The notes beneath the pieces are model-generated. The model worked only from the letters and a program-made list of their open reading frames with translations. It was not told the DNA's origin and ran no database searches. Made by a program: the position numbers and the translations under genes. Shown here one piece after another: positions 18,748 to 27,992 of a stretch of DNA of 64,000 nucleotides. This DNA comes from Streptomyces sp. NBC_00554 (GTDB lineage: Bacteria > Actinomycetota > Actinomycetes > Streptomycetales > Streptomycetaceae). The DNA lies in NCBI RefSeq assembly GCF_041431135.1, contig NZ_CP107799.1, positions 8,634,501-8,698,500 on the forward strand, read 5' to 3'. How positions within the stretch are numbered: the first letter of the stretch is position 1; each line of letters opens with the position of its first letter.

Positions 18748-18930
18748 ATGAGCGAGGCGGCCATGGGCGAGGGCACGTGCGCGGTGCGCACGGGACTGTC
18801 CGAGCCGGTCAAGAACGAGCCGACCCTGCCCGGGCCGGTCTTCTCCGCACACTTCCATCTGCCGGGCGAGGTGAGCGGGCCGTATGCCTACGGGCGCGAC
18901 GAGAACCCGACCTGGACCCATCCGGAGACC
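18748..18930 (+). pseudogene. 5' fragment of a cystathionine gamma-lyase gene
   Basis: ATG 18748 opens a frame reading MSEAAMGEGT..HEPTLPGPVF-like sequence, then HFHLPGEVSGPYAYGRDENPTWTH. This is the conserved N-terminus of actinobacterial PLP-dependent cystathionine gamma-lyases. After about 60 residues the similarity stops abruptly at 18921-18931 and the frame runs into the antisense of the next gene. Only the first sixth of the enzyme is present, with no PLP lysine, so it is inactive. The break marks a recombination junction. Confidence 0.7.
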
Positions 18931-18931
18931 C

Positions 18932-20299
18932 CTACGAGGCGGCGGCTTCCGGGTAGTGGATGTGGGCGGCCAGCTCGTCGTACTGGTACCAGTCCGTCTC
19001 CGCGAGCCCCCGCACCCGCTTGACGAACTCCGTCCACGCCGCGAGACCGTGAAGCTGGGGGGCCTGCGTCCAGAAGAGCGCCGCGAACTCGGGCATCTTC
19101 GCTGCGGCCCGGCACTCCTGGTTCTCAGCCCAGGCGGTCAGGATGCCCTCCAGCTGCTCCGGCTGGATGAAGCCGGCGAGCGGGATCACCACGCTCTCGG
19201 CGAAGTGTTCAGCGACGCGGTAGCTGCCGGCCCCGGCCAGGATCTCCGCCACGACGTCGGTGAAGTAGGCGGAGGGATTCGTCGCGATGACGTTGGCCTG
19301 CTGGTACGGCTCGGACTCGGCGAACTTGCTGGCCAGGGCAGGGATGCGGGCCCGAATGGCGTCGCTCCCGGCCAACGCGATCACGTCGATCACCCGGCGG
19401 GCCCTCGTGCCGGCGGGCGGGTACTGAACCTGGTCAACGTAGGTGCCGATCTGCTGGCACACCGTCGCGTCGAGGGCGTCGGTGAAGACGTCGAACTCGC
19501 CCAGGCGCGCAAGCCCCTTCAGCTGCCGGTCGATGGGAAGCTCGTTGAACTTGGCCATGGTTTTGGTGACGGCCTCCCGCACGGCGTCGCGGTCGTGCTG
19601 GGCGAAGGCAATCAGGCAGAGAGCGTGCCGGTCTGCGGCCATGCTCGCGGGGATGCTGCTGGTCTCGGGCACCGGCAGTTCGAGCATGGCGTGCTTGGCC
19701 GCGATGGCGACGATCTGCTTCCAGGCGCTGGACTTGACCCGCTGGGCGAACATCTGCACCAGGTAGTCGGCGTGGCCGACGAACGAGGGGTCGTCCACGT
19801 GGGCGATGTACCGGTCGAACGCCTTGCGCCCCTGGGTGGGCGGGTACACCAGCAGGGCGTCCAGCGCGGCCACGAGGTGGGCCCTCGCGTAGTCACCGGT
19901 CGGGGCGAAGACATCGCCGAGCGAACGGAGGGAGGGGTGTGCGCAGAGGTTGCGGTCCTCCTTCAGGCGCAGCAGCTGCCGGTGCTCGATCCCGTCGATC
20001 AGCTCCAGATCAAGCGCGTCCTCCAAAAGCTTCTTCTCCACGTCCTCCACGATCTTGATCGCTGTGCCATCGAGCTTTCCCCGGGCCTCGTTGAGCTTCG
20101 CAACGATCTCGGCGGCCTTGCCGTCGCCGTCCTCGGCGAGCTGGTAGAGCTTGTGGATGATGTCGGTGCAGACGGCCGTCCAGGTCGCCACGATGGCGGC
20201 CCGGGGCGTACCGGTGCTGTGGCAGCGAAAAGCGTCGTCGACCAGCGGCCGGACCTCCTGGTGCCAGACACGGGCAATGCGTTCTTCGAGGCTCTGCAC
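18932..20299 (-). CDS. HEPN-motif protein of unknown function
   Basis: A 455-residue cytosolic, mostly helical protein with no signal peptide. Residues 116-121 read RNLCAH, an exact match to the R-x4-H active-site motif of HEPN ribonucleases, within KEDRNLCAHPSL. The N-terminal 160 residues have the helical make-up of a HEPN domain with a coiled section (KAAEIVAKLNEARGKLD). The remainder resembles no family I know. HEPN proteins often act as toxins or abortive-infection RNases. GTG 20299 is the longest start but lacks a strong ribosome-binding site. Its stop codon sits right at the junction with the truncated lyase gene. Confidence 0.7.
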   Translation of the reverse strand: MQSLEERIARVWHQEVRPLVDDAFRCHSTGTPRAAIVATWTAVCTDIIHKLYQLAEDGDGKAAEIVAKLNEARGKLDGTAIKIVEDVEKKLLEDALDLELIDGIEHRQLLRLKEDRNLCAHPSLRSLGDVFAPTGDYARAHLVAALDALLVYPPTQGRKAFDRYIAHVDDPSFVGHADYLVQMFAQRVKSSAWKQIVAIAAKHAMLELPVPETSSIPASMAADRHALCLIAFAQHDRDAVREAVTKTMAKFNELPIDRQLKGLARLGEFDVFTDALDATVCQQIGTYVDQVQYPPAGTRARRVIDVIALAGSDAIRARIPALASKFAESEPYQQANVIATNPSAYFTDVVAEILAGAGSYRVAEHFAESVVIPLAGFIQPEQLEGILTAWAENQECRAAAKMPEFAALFWTQAPQLHGLAAWTEFVKRVRGLAETDWYQYDELAAHIHYPEAAAS

Positions 20300-20502
20300 C
20301 AGCTGCTCGCTGTTCTGTCAGGACCCGCGCGGTGCGGGTTGGCCCGGCGGCCGGCCGGGGCGGAGTTGCCGTCCCTCTATGTATAGGCGGCGGACGTCCG
20401 GCCGGACACCGGGTTTCCCGACGGCACCGGCCTACAGCGGCACGGCGAGCTGGCCCGGATTCCGCCCGGGGTCGTCGGCGCGTCGGCGCGGAGACGGGGC
20501 GC

Positions 20503-21427
20503 CTACCGGCCGTGCCCCGGGATCCCCCCGGTCTCCGGGGAGCTACCGGTGATGCGGGCGGCAAGCCGCTTCACCTTCCGGCGGACCCGCTCGCCGAAGA
20601 CCTCCTTCTGTGCGACACCGGCGGCCAGAGCGGCTTCGGCCCAGCTGGAGACTCCGCGGAGGCTCATCGCAAGGGTCACCGCTCGCTCAGCTGGGGAGAG
20701 GGCCCCCAGGATCTCGTTCAAGCGCGGATCGTCGAAGCCCTCAACGCCGCTGTCGGCGTCGAGCCGTCCGGGGACCAGGTCGTACAGGGTCAGCTCGTCA
20801 CCGAGCGGGGTGTCGAGCAGCAGGAGCCGCGACCCGTTGGCCTCGCGGCTCCAGACCGGGGCCAGCTGTCGGTGGACCACGCTGGCCTCGACCTTGAGCC
20901 GGTCCAGCGCGCCGGGGGTCAACTGGCCCTCGTCGTGGAGCGGGTCCGCCCAGTTGCCAAGCAGGGCGGTGGAGACCGACTCGCTCCATCCTCTCCACCG
21001 CCCCAGCGCTTCGGAGGTGAAGTCGCGAACCGCCGCCGAGCGCGGCCTCGCGGGCATTCAGCGCCTGGACCACGTCGGGGACAGGGATGTTCAGCGCCTG
21101 GAACCCGGACTCGATGGTCCGGTTGTCCGGGTGGTCGGTGTGGAGCGCCACCATACCCGTGGCGGTGGTGATCACCGTTCGCGGAGCGGAACGGTTGAAC
21201 GGCTCCGGCGGCTCGAACGTGCCGTCCGTGTCGATGGCGACAGATCCGTCGTCGCGCAGGGCCACGAGGTCGCCGTCGGTGCCGCTCCACTGGACCGGGA
21301 TCAAGGCGGTGATCGCCAAGCCGGTGCCCGAGTGCCAGTTGAAGTCGTTGATCCGCTCCGCGAAGAAGACGTCGGGGCTGTCTTCCTCGATCGTGGTGTA
21401 GCTGGGCGGCAGGTTCTCGGCGGTCAT
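20503..21427 (-). pseudogene. Frameshifted regulator-like gene of unknown family
   Basis: Two minus-strand frames appear to be one broken gene. The first runs from ATG 21427 (MTAENLPPSYTTIEEDSPDVFF) to about 21040. The second continues from VRDFTSEALGRWRGWSESV to a stop at 20503. The switch falls in a GGCGGCGG run near 21035, so a one- or two-base indel or a sequencing error is likely. The C-terminal 60 residues (LSPAERAVTLAMSLRG..SWAEAALAAGV..RVRRKVKRLAAR) resemble a sigma-70 region-4-type helix-turn-helix. The N-terminal domain is unrecognised. Reconstructed length is about 307 residues. Confidence 0.5.
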
Positions 21428-21608
21428 GGGCGCCTCCTTGCGGCGGTGAGAAATCCTTCTCCTCTCAGGGCTCAGGCGAGCCCGATCCGACAACGAACTC
21501 CCAAACTCTCTCTATGACCTGCGTCATAACGGCATGACTCTGCCCCCCATTCCTCCCCCAGTACAGCAGTTGACTCCTACCACCGGCTTACGGCCATGTC
21601 GGGCCGCG

Positions 21609-21657
21609 CGGAAGATTTCAGTGGTCGGGACCGTGACCTGGGCACTGAAATCTTCCG
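21609..21657. terminator. Perfect 15-bp inverted repeat downstream of the pentapeptide gene
   Basis: CGGAAGATTTCAGTG (21609-21623) and its exact complement CACTGAAATCTTCCG (21643-21657) enclose a 19-base loop. It lies 84 bases past the stop of the minus-strand pentapeptide gene, so it could end transcription, although no T-run follows. The right arm plus TGCGGCG recurs at 23809 on the far side of the gene, which suggests a mobile or repeat origin as well. Confidence 0.5.
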
Positions 21658-21740
21658 TGCGGCGGCTGATGGCGGTTCGGGCGCACCAGTTGCTTCGGTG
21701 TTCGGTGGCTGCAGCGGCCCTTGGCCGTGGGAGTGATGGG

Positions 21741-23750
21741 TCAGCGTTTGACGCGGTTGCGGACGGCAAGGACCGCCAGACCGAGAAGGACGGGCTCGGC
21801 CACGCGGGAGGCCATCTCGATATAGGTGCCGGCGGTGGTCAGATCTTGGTCGGCGGAGCGGAACACCACCGAGTTGAGCGTGATGTTCAGGGCCTTCTCG
21901 AAGCGCTCGCCGGTGAACCGGTTCCCGGTGGGGTTGCGTGGATCGTCCTTGCCGATCTCGAAGGTCACTCTCCCGCCGCCGGGCGGCACGGTACCGGTCG
22001 CTGCCTGCTTCGGGTCGTTCTGGGGAAGGCCGAAGCCCATCAGCAGCACGATGGTGACGAGCATGGCTGCGGCGAGCCAGCCCAGGGCGCGGGAGGCGCG
22101 CAGGCCGTAGCCGGACAGCAGCCAGTAGCCGTGCAGCAGTCCGCGTTCGGCGCGACTGGTGCCGGTGCGGTCGCGGCGGCGCATCTCCATCTCGCCGTAG
22201 TAGAAGTCTGCCGCCCCCGGCTCGTCCTTGCCGTCCTCGAACGCCTTGCGCAGCGCCCGGTACACCGGCGCCATCTGCGCCGGCCCCGCATGTCCGACGT
22301 CGGGCATCGCCGCGTTCCAGCCCAGGGCTGCTCTCGGCTGCCGAGCGCGCCAGTGGTGCTCTTCGGCAAGCGTGCGGCGCCGGGTGAACCGCACCGGGAG
22401 CCCGCCCCGCCGGTGCGTGCCGGGCGGGACCGTGGCGAAGGAGCAGGTGCCCTCCAGGCGTATCTGGTCCAGGTGCACGGTCCCGGTGAGCAGGCAGCTT
22501 GAGAGGTCGACGTCGGCGAGGACCAGGTGGGCCGCGTCCACCCCGCGCAGCGAGGTCATCCGCACCGTGGCATCGGGCATGCTGGCGAGTGGCGCTTCTG
22601 CCATTACTTGGCCGCCTGCGAGCACGAAGGGTTCCTGCTCCGCGGCGATCGTGAGGGGGTATTCGAAGACGGCGTGGGAGAAGTCCACCGTGGCGTAGCG
22701 CAAACGCCCCTCGGCCGTTGACGACCAGCGGGTCCGCCGACACTCCACGTGGCATGCGGCAAACGCGAGGGTCACTGGGCCGCCGAACACAGTCCCAGAC
22801 AACCTGACCCGCTTCGCACACACCAACGGCCCCAGGGCTGAGGCCCTTTCGAAGGTCGCCAACTCGAACCCGGCGTCGCCCTTGAAGGTCGCCGACTCGA
22901 ACCCGGCGTCGCCCTTGAAGGTTGCCGACCCGAACCTGGCGTCACCCTTGAAGGTCGCCAGCCTGAACCCGGCGGCGTCCTTGAAGGTCGCCGACGTGAA
23001 GTTGGCGTCGCCTGTGAAGGTCGCCGACTCGAACCAGGCGCCGCGCTCGAAGGCCGCCTGCTTGAACCTGGCGCTGTCCTTGAAGGTCACCGACCTGAAC
23101 CCGGCGGCGTCCTTGAAGGTCGCCCGCTCGAACCCGGCGCCGCCTGTGAAGGTCGCCGAGGTGAACCCGGCGCCGTCCTTGAAGGTCACCCGCCTGAACC
23201 CGGCTCCGCCCTTGAAGGTCGCCGACGTGAAGTTGGCGTCGCCTGTGAAGGTCGCCGACTCGAACCAGGCGCCGCGCTCGAAGGTTGCCGACCCGAATAA
23301 GGCGACGCCCTCGAAGGCCGCGAAGATGAATACGGCATCGCCCTTGAAGGTCGCCCGCTCGAACCCGACGGCGCCTGTGAAGGTCGCCGACTCGAACCAG
23401 GCGTCGCGCTCGAAGGTCACCGACCTGAACCCGGGGCCGCCCTCGAAGACTGTCGACTCGAACCGGGCTCCGCCGATGCGGGGGTTTCCGGTGGCCGGGT
23501 CGAGGAGGGCGGCGAGGAGGGCATCGAGAAGGAGGTCGGTGAAGGAGGTGCCGCGGTGGTCGATGTCAGTGCCCGGGGTCATTCCGGCCAGGTAGGCGTC
23601 GCGGTCGGCGTCGGCCAGGTGTGCGAGGCATACGGTGTGGCCCGTCACGCGGATGCCTCGACAGCCGACTGGGTTTTCCACAGTGGTGTCCTGGCCACAG
23701 TGCGGCCAGCTGGGCGGAGTCGGGGACGGTTCGGGGCTTGGCTGGGGCAT
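21741..23750 (-). CDS. Pentapeptide-repeat membrane protein with 11-residue repeats
   Basis: The 669-residue protein starts with a cysteine-containing segment (PHCGQDTTVENPVGCRG..TVCLAHL). It then has about 18 tandem 11-residue units of the form SATFKGDAGFE (residues about 100-300), the Pentapeptide_3 pattern with F spaced 5 and 6. At DNA level this is a 33-bp tandem repeat (about 22855-23470). A second beta-rich region follows. The end has two membrane spans (ALGWLAAAMLVTIVLLMGFGL and VAEPVLLGLAVLAVR). Likely a membrane-anchored right-handed beta-helix with a cytoplasmic or surface repeat domain. Role unknown. Confidence 0.85.
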   Translation of the reverse strand: MPQPSPEPSPTPPSWPHCGQDTTVENPVGCRGIRVTGHTVCLAHLADADRDAYLAGMTPGTDIDHRGTSFTDLLLDALLAALLDPATGNPRIGGARFESTVFEGGPGFRSVTFERDAWFESATFTGAVGFERATFKGDAVFIFAAFEGVALFGSATFERGAWFESATFTGDANFTSATFKGGAGFRRVTFKDGAGFTSATFTGGAGFERATFKDAAGFRSVTFKDSARFKQAAFERGAWFESATFTGDANFTSATFKDAAGFRLATFKGDARFGSATFKGDAGFESATFKGDAGFELATFERASALGPLVCAKRVRLSGTVFGGPVTLAFAACHVECRRTRWSSTAEGRLRYATVDFSHAVFEYPLTIAAEQEPFVLAGGQVMAEAPLASMPDATVRMTSLRGVDAAHLVLADVDLSSCLLTGTVHLDQIRLEGTCSFATVPPGTHRRGGLPVRFTRRRTLAEEHHWRARQPRAALGWNAAMPDVGHAGPAQMAPVYRALRKAFEDGKDEPGAADFYYGEMEMRRRDRTGTSRAERGLLHGYWLLSGYGLRASRALGWLAAAMLVTIVLLMGFGLPQNDPKQAATGTVPPGGGRVTFEIGKDDPRNPTGNRFTGERFEKALNITLNSVVFRSADQDLTTAGTYIEMASRVAEPVLLGLAVLAVRNRVKR

Positions 23751-23808
23751 ACCAGAAGGACGATTGAGCGGCGGTCAGCGGTTGCTGAGGGGCGCCTCGT
23801 GGCCGCCG

Positions 23809-23880
23809 CACTGAAATCTTCGGTGCGGCGCTGAAGAACCTACTGCAATCTCTGGTGCGCTACTGAAGTCTTCAGCGCGG
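23809..23880. repeat. Cluster of CACTGAAATCTTC-type repeats upstream of the pentapeptide gene
   Basis: CACTGAAATCTTCGGTGCGG at 23809 nearly copies the sequence at 21643 (CACTGAAATCTTCCGTGCGG). Two weaker copies follow at about 23840 (CTGCAATCTCTGGTGCGC) and 23863 (CTGAAGTCTTCAGCGCGG). The copies flank the pentapeptide gene with about 2.17 kb between the two best. They may be regulatory sites or the ends of a small mobile segment. Confidence 0.5.
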
Positions 23881-24029
23881 CCCGACAGGCCAACCCGGTC
23901 TGCCGTCAATCCACATCACTGCCGGACTTGACAACTACCGGTAATCTCCGGAACCGATGCGCTGGCCCTTCCAGATCATGTAGTAGGGGAGCAGAGTGGG
24001 GGAACGTCGCCAGAAAAGCGAGGTTCGCC

Positions 24030-26795
24030 ATGTCTGTGGTTGCAACCATTCAGGGACGAGTAGCTGTTGGCGAGCCGGGTAGCACGGTTCGTCAAGTCGT
24101 GGCCGTCGAAGAAACGCTCGCGAGCTACCAGCTTGGGGGAATCGATTCGCATCGAACAAGCTGGCCACGGGTCCGTGCCGTAGGGGCCGCGGAAACAGAC
24201 TCTGAGGGTTGCTTCGAGATCGAGTACACCCCTGCCGTGGCCCCGCCTGACGCTTGTGATTGGAGGACATCCGTCCGGATTGACGTGTACGACGGCCCCA
24301 CCCTCGTATGGAGTAGCCCCGCGCGCACCCCTAATCCAATCGTCGAATTCCACCAGGACAGCATCCCAACGACCCCAGATTCCACACTCGACAGCTGTGC
24401 CGTGCACGGACAATTCACCTCGTGCGGCCGGCCAGCAGCCAACCTCGATGTCGTTGTCACCGAGAAGGCGACCATTGGAATCGATCGACCAGGCGAACCC
24501 TGCATCCCTCATAGCCACACACGCCACGTTGGCCAGACCCGTACCGACGCAGAAGGCTTTTTTGCAACAACTTTTCAACCGACTGCGGATACCGGACACT
24601 GTGGATTCCCATCGCATGTACGGGTTGAAATCCTGGATGGTCCGACGCTCCTCTGGCGGAGCCCGCTCCGACTGATCGCAGCGGATGTCACGGTGACTGG
24701 TGAGATCTTCCCGGACTGCCCATCAGGAGCTTCCGTCGTGCGCGTATTTGACGACGCCGGCGTTCGGGTCGCAGGAGCAGATGTGTACGTAGACGGGGCT
24801 CACGCGGGCGCCACTGGCCTCAGTGGCGAACTGCACCTGGTGCCCTCGCTAGCCGCTGGACAACTACTTGCTGCGCGCAAGTTGCTCCACGAAGAACCAT
24901 CCGAGCGTCCGGGACACGCGGGTGGCGGGACGGCCGACTGGGCCTACCGCGTGTACGCAACCAGCGTTCGCGTTCGGTATAACACCAACGGAAATAACGC
25001 GAGGCTGCCACTCTTGTCCGTCAACGATCCGAGCCAGCCAATTGATCTGCGAGTCCAGCGCCGCAACACACTCATTGGTTTCAACTTTAGAGTCTCGATT
25101 GAGTGGGACGCCTCGCCGGAGGAGCGCGCACGCCTGCACGACCGACTCGTCGAGGTCTCCGAACTCCTCTACAACGCGACTGACGGCCAATTTCTGATCG
25201 AACGCCTGAACACTTCCGAGAGTGCCGGCGGGTGGGACGATGCCGATATCCGCATCTATGCTGATCTCAACCGGAAGTCCACCGCCAGGGTCGGCGGCGT
25301 GTTCGACAGCACGGGCAAGGTCAGCATGAACCCCGATGACGCCCTTTTCAGTGGCGTAACACTTCACGAGTTGGGCCACTACGCACTGGGAGCCCGAGAT
25401 GAGTACGAGGGGGACCATTGGGACCCTGCTAACGGCCCCGTTCGTTGCACACTGCAGAGTTCCGACTCCGGAGGCCCGTTTGCCTCCGGAGGAACAAAAG
25501 ACTCCTGCTTTATGCGGGGAGCACAAGAAATGAATAAGAAGAAGCTCTGTTCAGATCATCCCGACAACCCGCATGTCGGGGGCACAGACCAAGGGTTACT
25601 GGACTGCTGGAGCAGCGTGCTCAGCCGCTATAGCGAGGACCAGTGGCGCCTGCAAACTCCCTCCACTCGTGGTGTCATAGTTGGTCGTTTACGCGACTCG
25701 GGTGTACCGATTCAGCGCACAACACAACCAGAAGGAGCCGACACACAGGTCCCAAGTTTCATCCCCGTCGCCGACTGGAAACCGTTCGTTCGTTCAGTGC
25801 GCGATCACCGAGGAATTCTCGTGAACGGTGTCGTCGTACGCGCTGAGTTCAATGGCTCCCCAGTACGCCGGCAGAAGGTATGGCTGCATCAGCATACAAA
25901 CGGTCGTCGGCTCCTTCAGGGCATGACAAGTCGCTCGTACAACAAGGCATACGGAGTCACTACGGGCGACGGTGAACTTCCACTGCGCGGCGCCCACATA
26001 GACGACGAGATATCCGTCATGGGCGCCGCTCCCAATGGCGGGATCCTCCTCGGCAAGGCCACCATTACCCGAGCAGAACCACACACCTTGGTGATAGCCC
26101 TGCGCCGTCTTGTCTTTCCGTTCCCCGTCGGGCTCACGCTGAGCCCCGTCGGCGCCCTGAGTATCGAGGTGCAGGCGCCTGACACGGCGGCGACCTTCGG
26201 CCGCCCACCCGACGTCTACGTCATCAGCGGTGACGCGGCGGCAGGCACCTCTAGTTACACACACCTGCGGCCTGCGGTTGGCACCTCCACTGTCGGCGGG
26301 CTCGCACGCGAGGGCACTGGAGTCGTCGCCGTAGTCGCGCTAACTGCTGAGGGTGACGAGATCGTAGACGAACGCGGTGTGGCCTTTGGCGCCATAGACG
26401 ATGAGCCGACGACGTTCGAGAGCAGTGATGGGCGCCTCAAGGTTCGTCTACAGGCCGACACTTTCGACGCCGCCCACCAAATCATGATTGAGTCGCCTGG
26501 CGCAGATGCACCCACCGACACCCCACTCGGAGAGATCGTATCGGGCCCGTATCGCGTCACTTGCACGCCAAACGATGCGTGGGCCCAGGACGCGACGCTG
26601 CTCTTCCGGCTACCTTCGGTGGAGGTTCCTACCCAAGATCCAGATGGGTGGGTCAGTTCTCTCGTCGTGGCAGAACTGCCACACCCCGATGGGAAATGGT
26701 GTGAACACGGATCGGCTGGGTGCATCAATCCTGTGTTCGTCTCCGCACTTGTCGATCACGCAGGAACCTTCGCGCTGGTCCACAAGAGCTATTGA
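24030..26795 (+). CDS. Large HExxH..DEY metalloprotease-like protein
   Basis: The 921-residue protein carries HELGHYALGARDEYE at residues 446-460. This HExxH zinc site with a downstream DEY is seen in M64-type and CLCA-type metallopeptidases. Before it are beta-rich, transthyretin-like repeats, each with a GPTL.WRSP or GPTLVWSSP segment (residues 20-250). After it come cysteines (CTLQSSDSGG..CFMRG..CSDH..LLDCW) and further beta domains. I see no signal peptide or membrane span. ATG 24030 (MSVVATIQGRV) is preferred over 23928 because the 34 extra residues look non-coding. Codon use is less GC-rich than that of its neighbours, suggesting acquisition. Confidence 0.75.
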   Translation: MSVVATIQGRVAVGEPGSTVRQVVAVEETLASYQLGGIDSHRTSWPRVRAVGAAETDSEGCFEIEYTPAVAPPDACDWRTSVRIDVYDGPTLVWSSPARTPNPIVEFHQDSIPTTPDSTLDSCAVHGQFTSCGRPAANLDVVVTEKATIGIDRPGEPCIPHSHTRHVGQTRTDAEGFFATTFQPTADTGHCGFPSHVRVEILDGPTLLWRSPLRLIAADVTVTGEIFPDCPSGASVVRVFDDAGVRVAGADVYVDGAHAGATGLSGELHLVPSLAAGQLLAARKLLHEEPSERPGHAGGGTADWAYRVYATSVRVRYNTNGNNARLPLLSVNDPSQPIDLRVQRRNTLIGFNFRVSIEWDASPEERARLHDRLVEVSELLYNATDGQFLIERLNTSESAGGWDDADIRIYADLNRKSTARVGGVFDSTGKVSMNPDDALFSGVTLHELGHYALGARDEYEGDHWDPANGPVRCTLQSSDSGGPFASGGTKDSCFMRGAQEMNKKKLCSDHPDNPHVGGTDQGLLDCWSSVLSRYSEDQWRLQTPSTRGVIVGRLRDSGVPIQRTTQPEGADTQVPSFIPVADWKPFVRSVRDHRGILVNGVVVRAEFNGSPVRRQKVWLHQHTNGRRLLQGMTSRSYNKAYGVTTGDGELPLRGAHIDDEISVMGAAPNGGILLGKATITRAEPHTLVIALRRLVFPFPVGLTLSPVGALSIEVQAPDTAATFGRPPDVYVISGDAAAGTSSYTHLRPAVGTSTVGGLAREGTGVVAVVALTAEGDEIVDERGVAFGAIDDEPTTFESSDGRLKVRLQADTFDAAHQIMIESPGADAPTDTPLGEIVSGPYRVTCTPNDAWAQDATLLFRLPSVEVPTQDPDGWVSSLVVAELPHPDGKWCEHGSAGCINPVFVSALVDHAGTFALVHKSY

Positions 26796-26942
26796 TCCGC
26801 CATGACTTGTTCCGGCGCCGCGTGCGCGTCTCACGTTCCGTGCCGGTGTCGGGCAGTAAGCAGTTGGGGTCTGCAGTCGGTAAGACGGGCAGCCGACTGG
26901 AGCCGGCGCGCGGTACGAGGCCAAGTGGTAGATGCCGTTGCC
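26796..26942. other. Intergenic gap, no gene seen
   Basis: No start codon with a ribosome-binding site and no hairpin of note between the metalloprotease-like gene and the lexA remnant, which face each other. Confidence 0.4.
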
Positions 26943-27270
26943 TCAGCGACTCGGGCCAACTAGTCGCTTTCGCTGTCTTCTCTGCCAGTTACTCCAAGAA
27001 ACCGTCGCTCGGTGTGGGTTCAGCGTCTTGGACCAGTGCACAGCACGCGGGTGGTGCGGGTCGCGCCGAAGGAACCCCTTCTTCTCCAGGGCCAGGAGCT
27101 GGTGGGCGACCAACGAGGTGCTCGAAAGGTTCACCGCCTGCCCGATCTCGCGCATCGACGGCGGGTACCCGCGTTGCTCGACCGGGTCGGTGATGCAGGT
27201 CAGGACCCTCCGCTGCCGGTCGGTGAGTCCGTCAGCGCCAGGGTCGGATGCCGAGCGGTCGGCCGATGTG
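26943..27270 (-). pseudogene. LexA-like DNA-binding domain remnant
   Basis: The minus strand encodes GADGLTDRQRRVLTCITDPV, then PPSMREIGQAVNLSSTSLVAHQLLALEKKGFLRRDPHHPRAV. This is the winged-helix operator-binding domain of LexA with very high conservation. After that it turns into unrelated sequence and stops at 26943. There is no cleavage site or Ser-Lys protease domain. No canonical start exists upstream of LTDRQ before a TGA; only the internal ATG 27155 remains. A decayed fragment, or at most a domain-only DNA-binding peptide. Confidence 0.65.
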
Positions 27271-27488
27271 GCGGCGAATGCTGGTGCTGGCCTCCCTACG
27301 GCTCCCCTTGCTCATGATCCATCTGGAAACGGCATCCCGCGCCGCAGGCGATGCGCACTGGCATTCGATCTGAGGTGCGGACCTCTATGAGACGGTGCGT
27401 CCCATACCTGATCGGGTGATAGCGCCACACCTGTTGCGCGCGGTAGCGTCCTCCGCACTGCTGCTGAGCTGCACCGATCCTCATCGGA
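27271..27488. other. Intergenic gap downstream of the minus-strand transfer cluster
   Basis: No supported gene. The stretch separates the lexA remnant from the end of the long minus-strand cluster and is the apparent left edge of the conjugative-element region. Confidence 0.35.
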
Positions 27489-27935
27489 TCACGCTGCACA
27501 ACGGTCGACCTCGCTAGAAGCAACGGTCCCGTTGTCGTCGGCGTGGGCGTGGATGAGTAGGCGGCCGTGACGGATGTCGTCGTGGATCTGCTGGGGCTCG
27601 TTGGAGACGTCGCGGATCTCCCTGCGGGTGAGCCATGACATGGGGTGGTCGGCCCAGGTCCACTCCTCGTGGATGGCCTCCCGTAGCCGGGGTGTGATCT
27701 CGGTGACGACGCCTTGGTCGGTGAGTTCCTGGGTGGCCCGGTGGGCCCAGTAGGGCTCTTCGTGGTCGATCCGGGCCGGGACCATGGTGTGTTCGTCGAG
27801 GGGCTCGAAGCCCCGGCCGGTCAGGAGCGCCTGTGTGGGACCCAGCGGGCCGCCGGTGAGGTGAGCGGTGACGGCACTGGTGCGGGCGGGGTGGGCGTCG
27901 AGGCGAACGCGGACGTCGGAGGAAGTGGCGGCCAT
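27489..27935 (-). CDS. Conserved-type hypothetical protein, last gene of the cluster
   Basis: A 148-residue acidic protein from ATG 27935 (MAATSSDVRVRLDAHPARTS). It has many W and H residues in EEPYWAHRATQELTDQG and EEWTWADHPMSWLTRREIRDV. No membrane segment, signal or motif that I recognise. It follows the DnaB-N gene by 57 bases on the same strand and is probably the end of that transcription unit. Confidence 0.6.
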   Translation of the reverse strand: MAATSSDVRVRLDAHPARTSAVTAHLTGGPLGPTQALLTGRGFEPLDEHTMVPARIDHEEPYWAHRATQELTDQGVVTEITPRLREAIHEEWTWADHPMSWLTRREIRDVSNEPQQIHDDIRHGRLLIHAHADDNGTVASSEVDRCAA

Positions 27936-27992
27936 GAAGGGCGGGCTCGATTCGGTCCGGGCCCGCCGGTGGGGTGGGTCCGGTGGTTGAGG

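Noticed and set aside
22882..23595. Plus-strand repetitive ORF (KVADSNPASPL repeats)
   Set aside because: Antisense translation of the 33-bp pentapeptide repeats.
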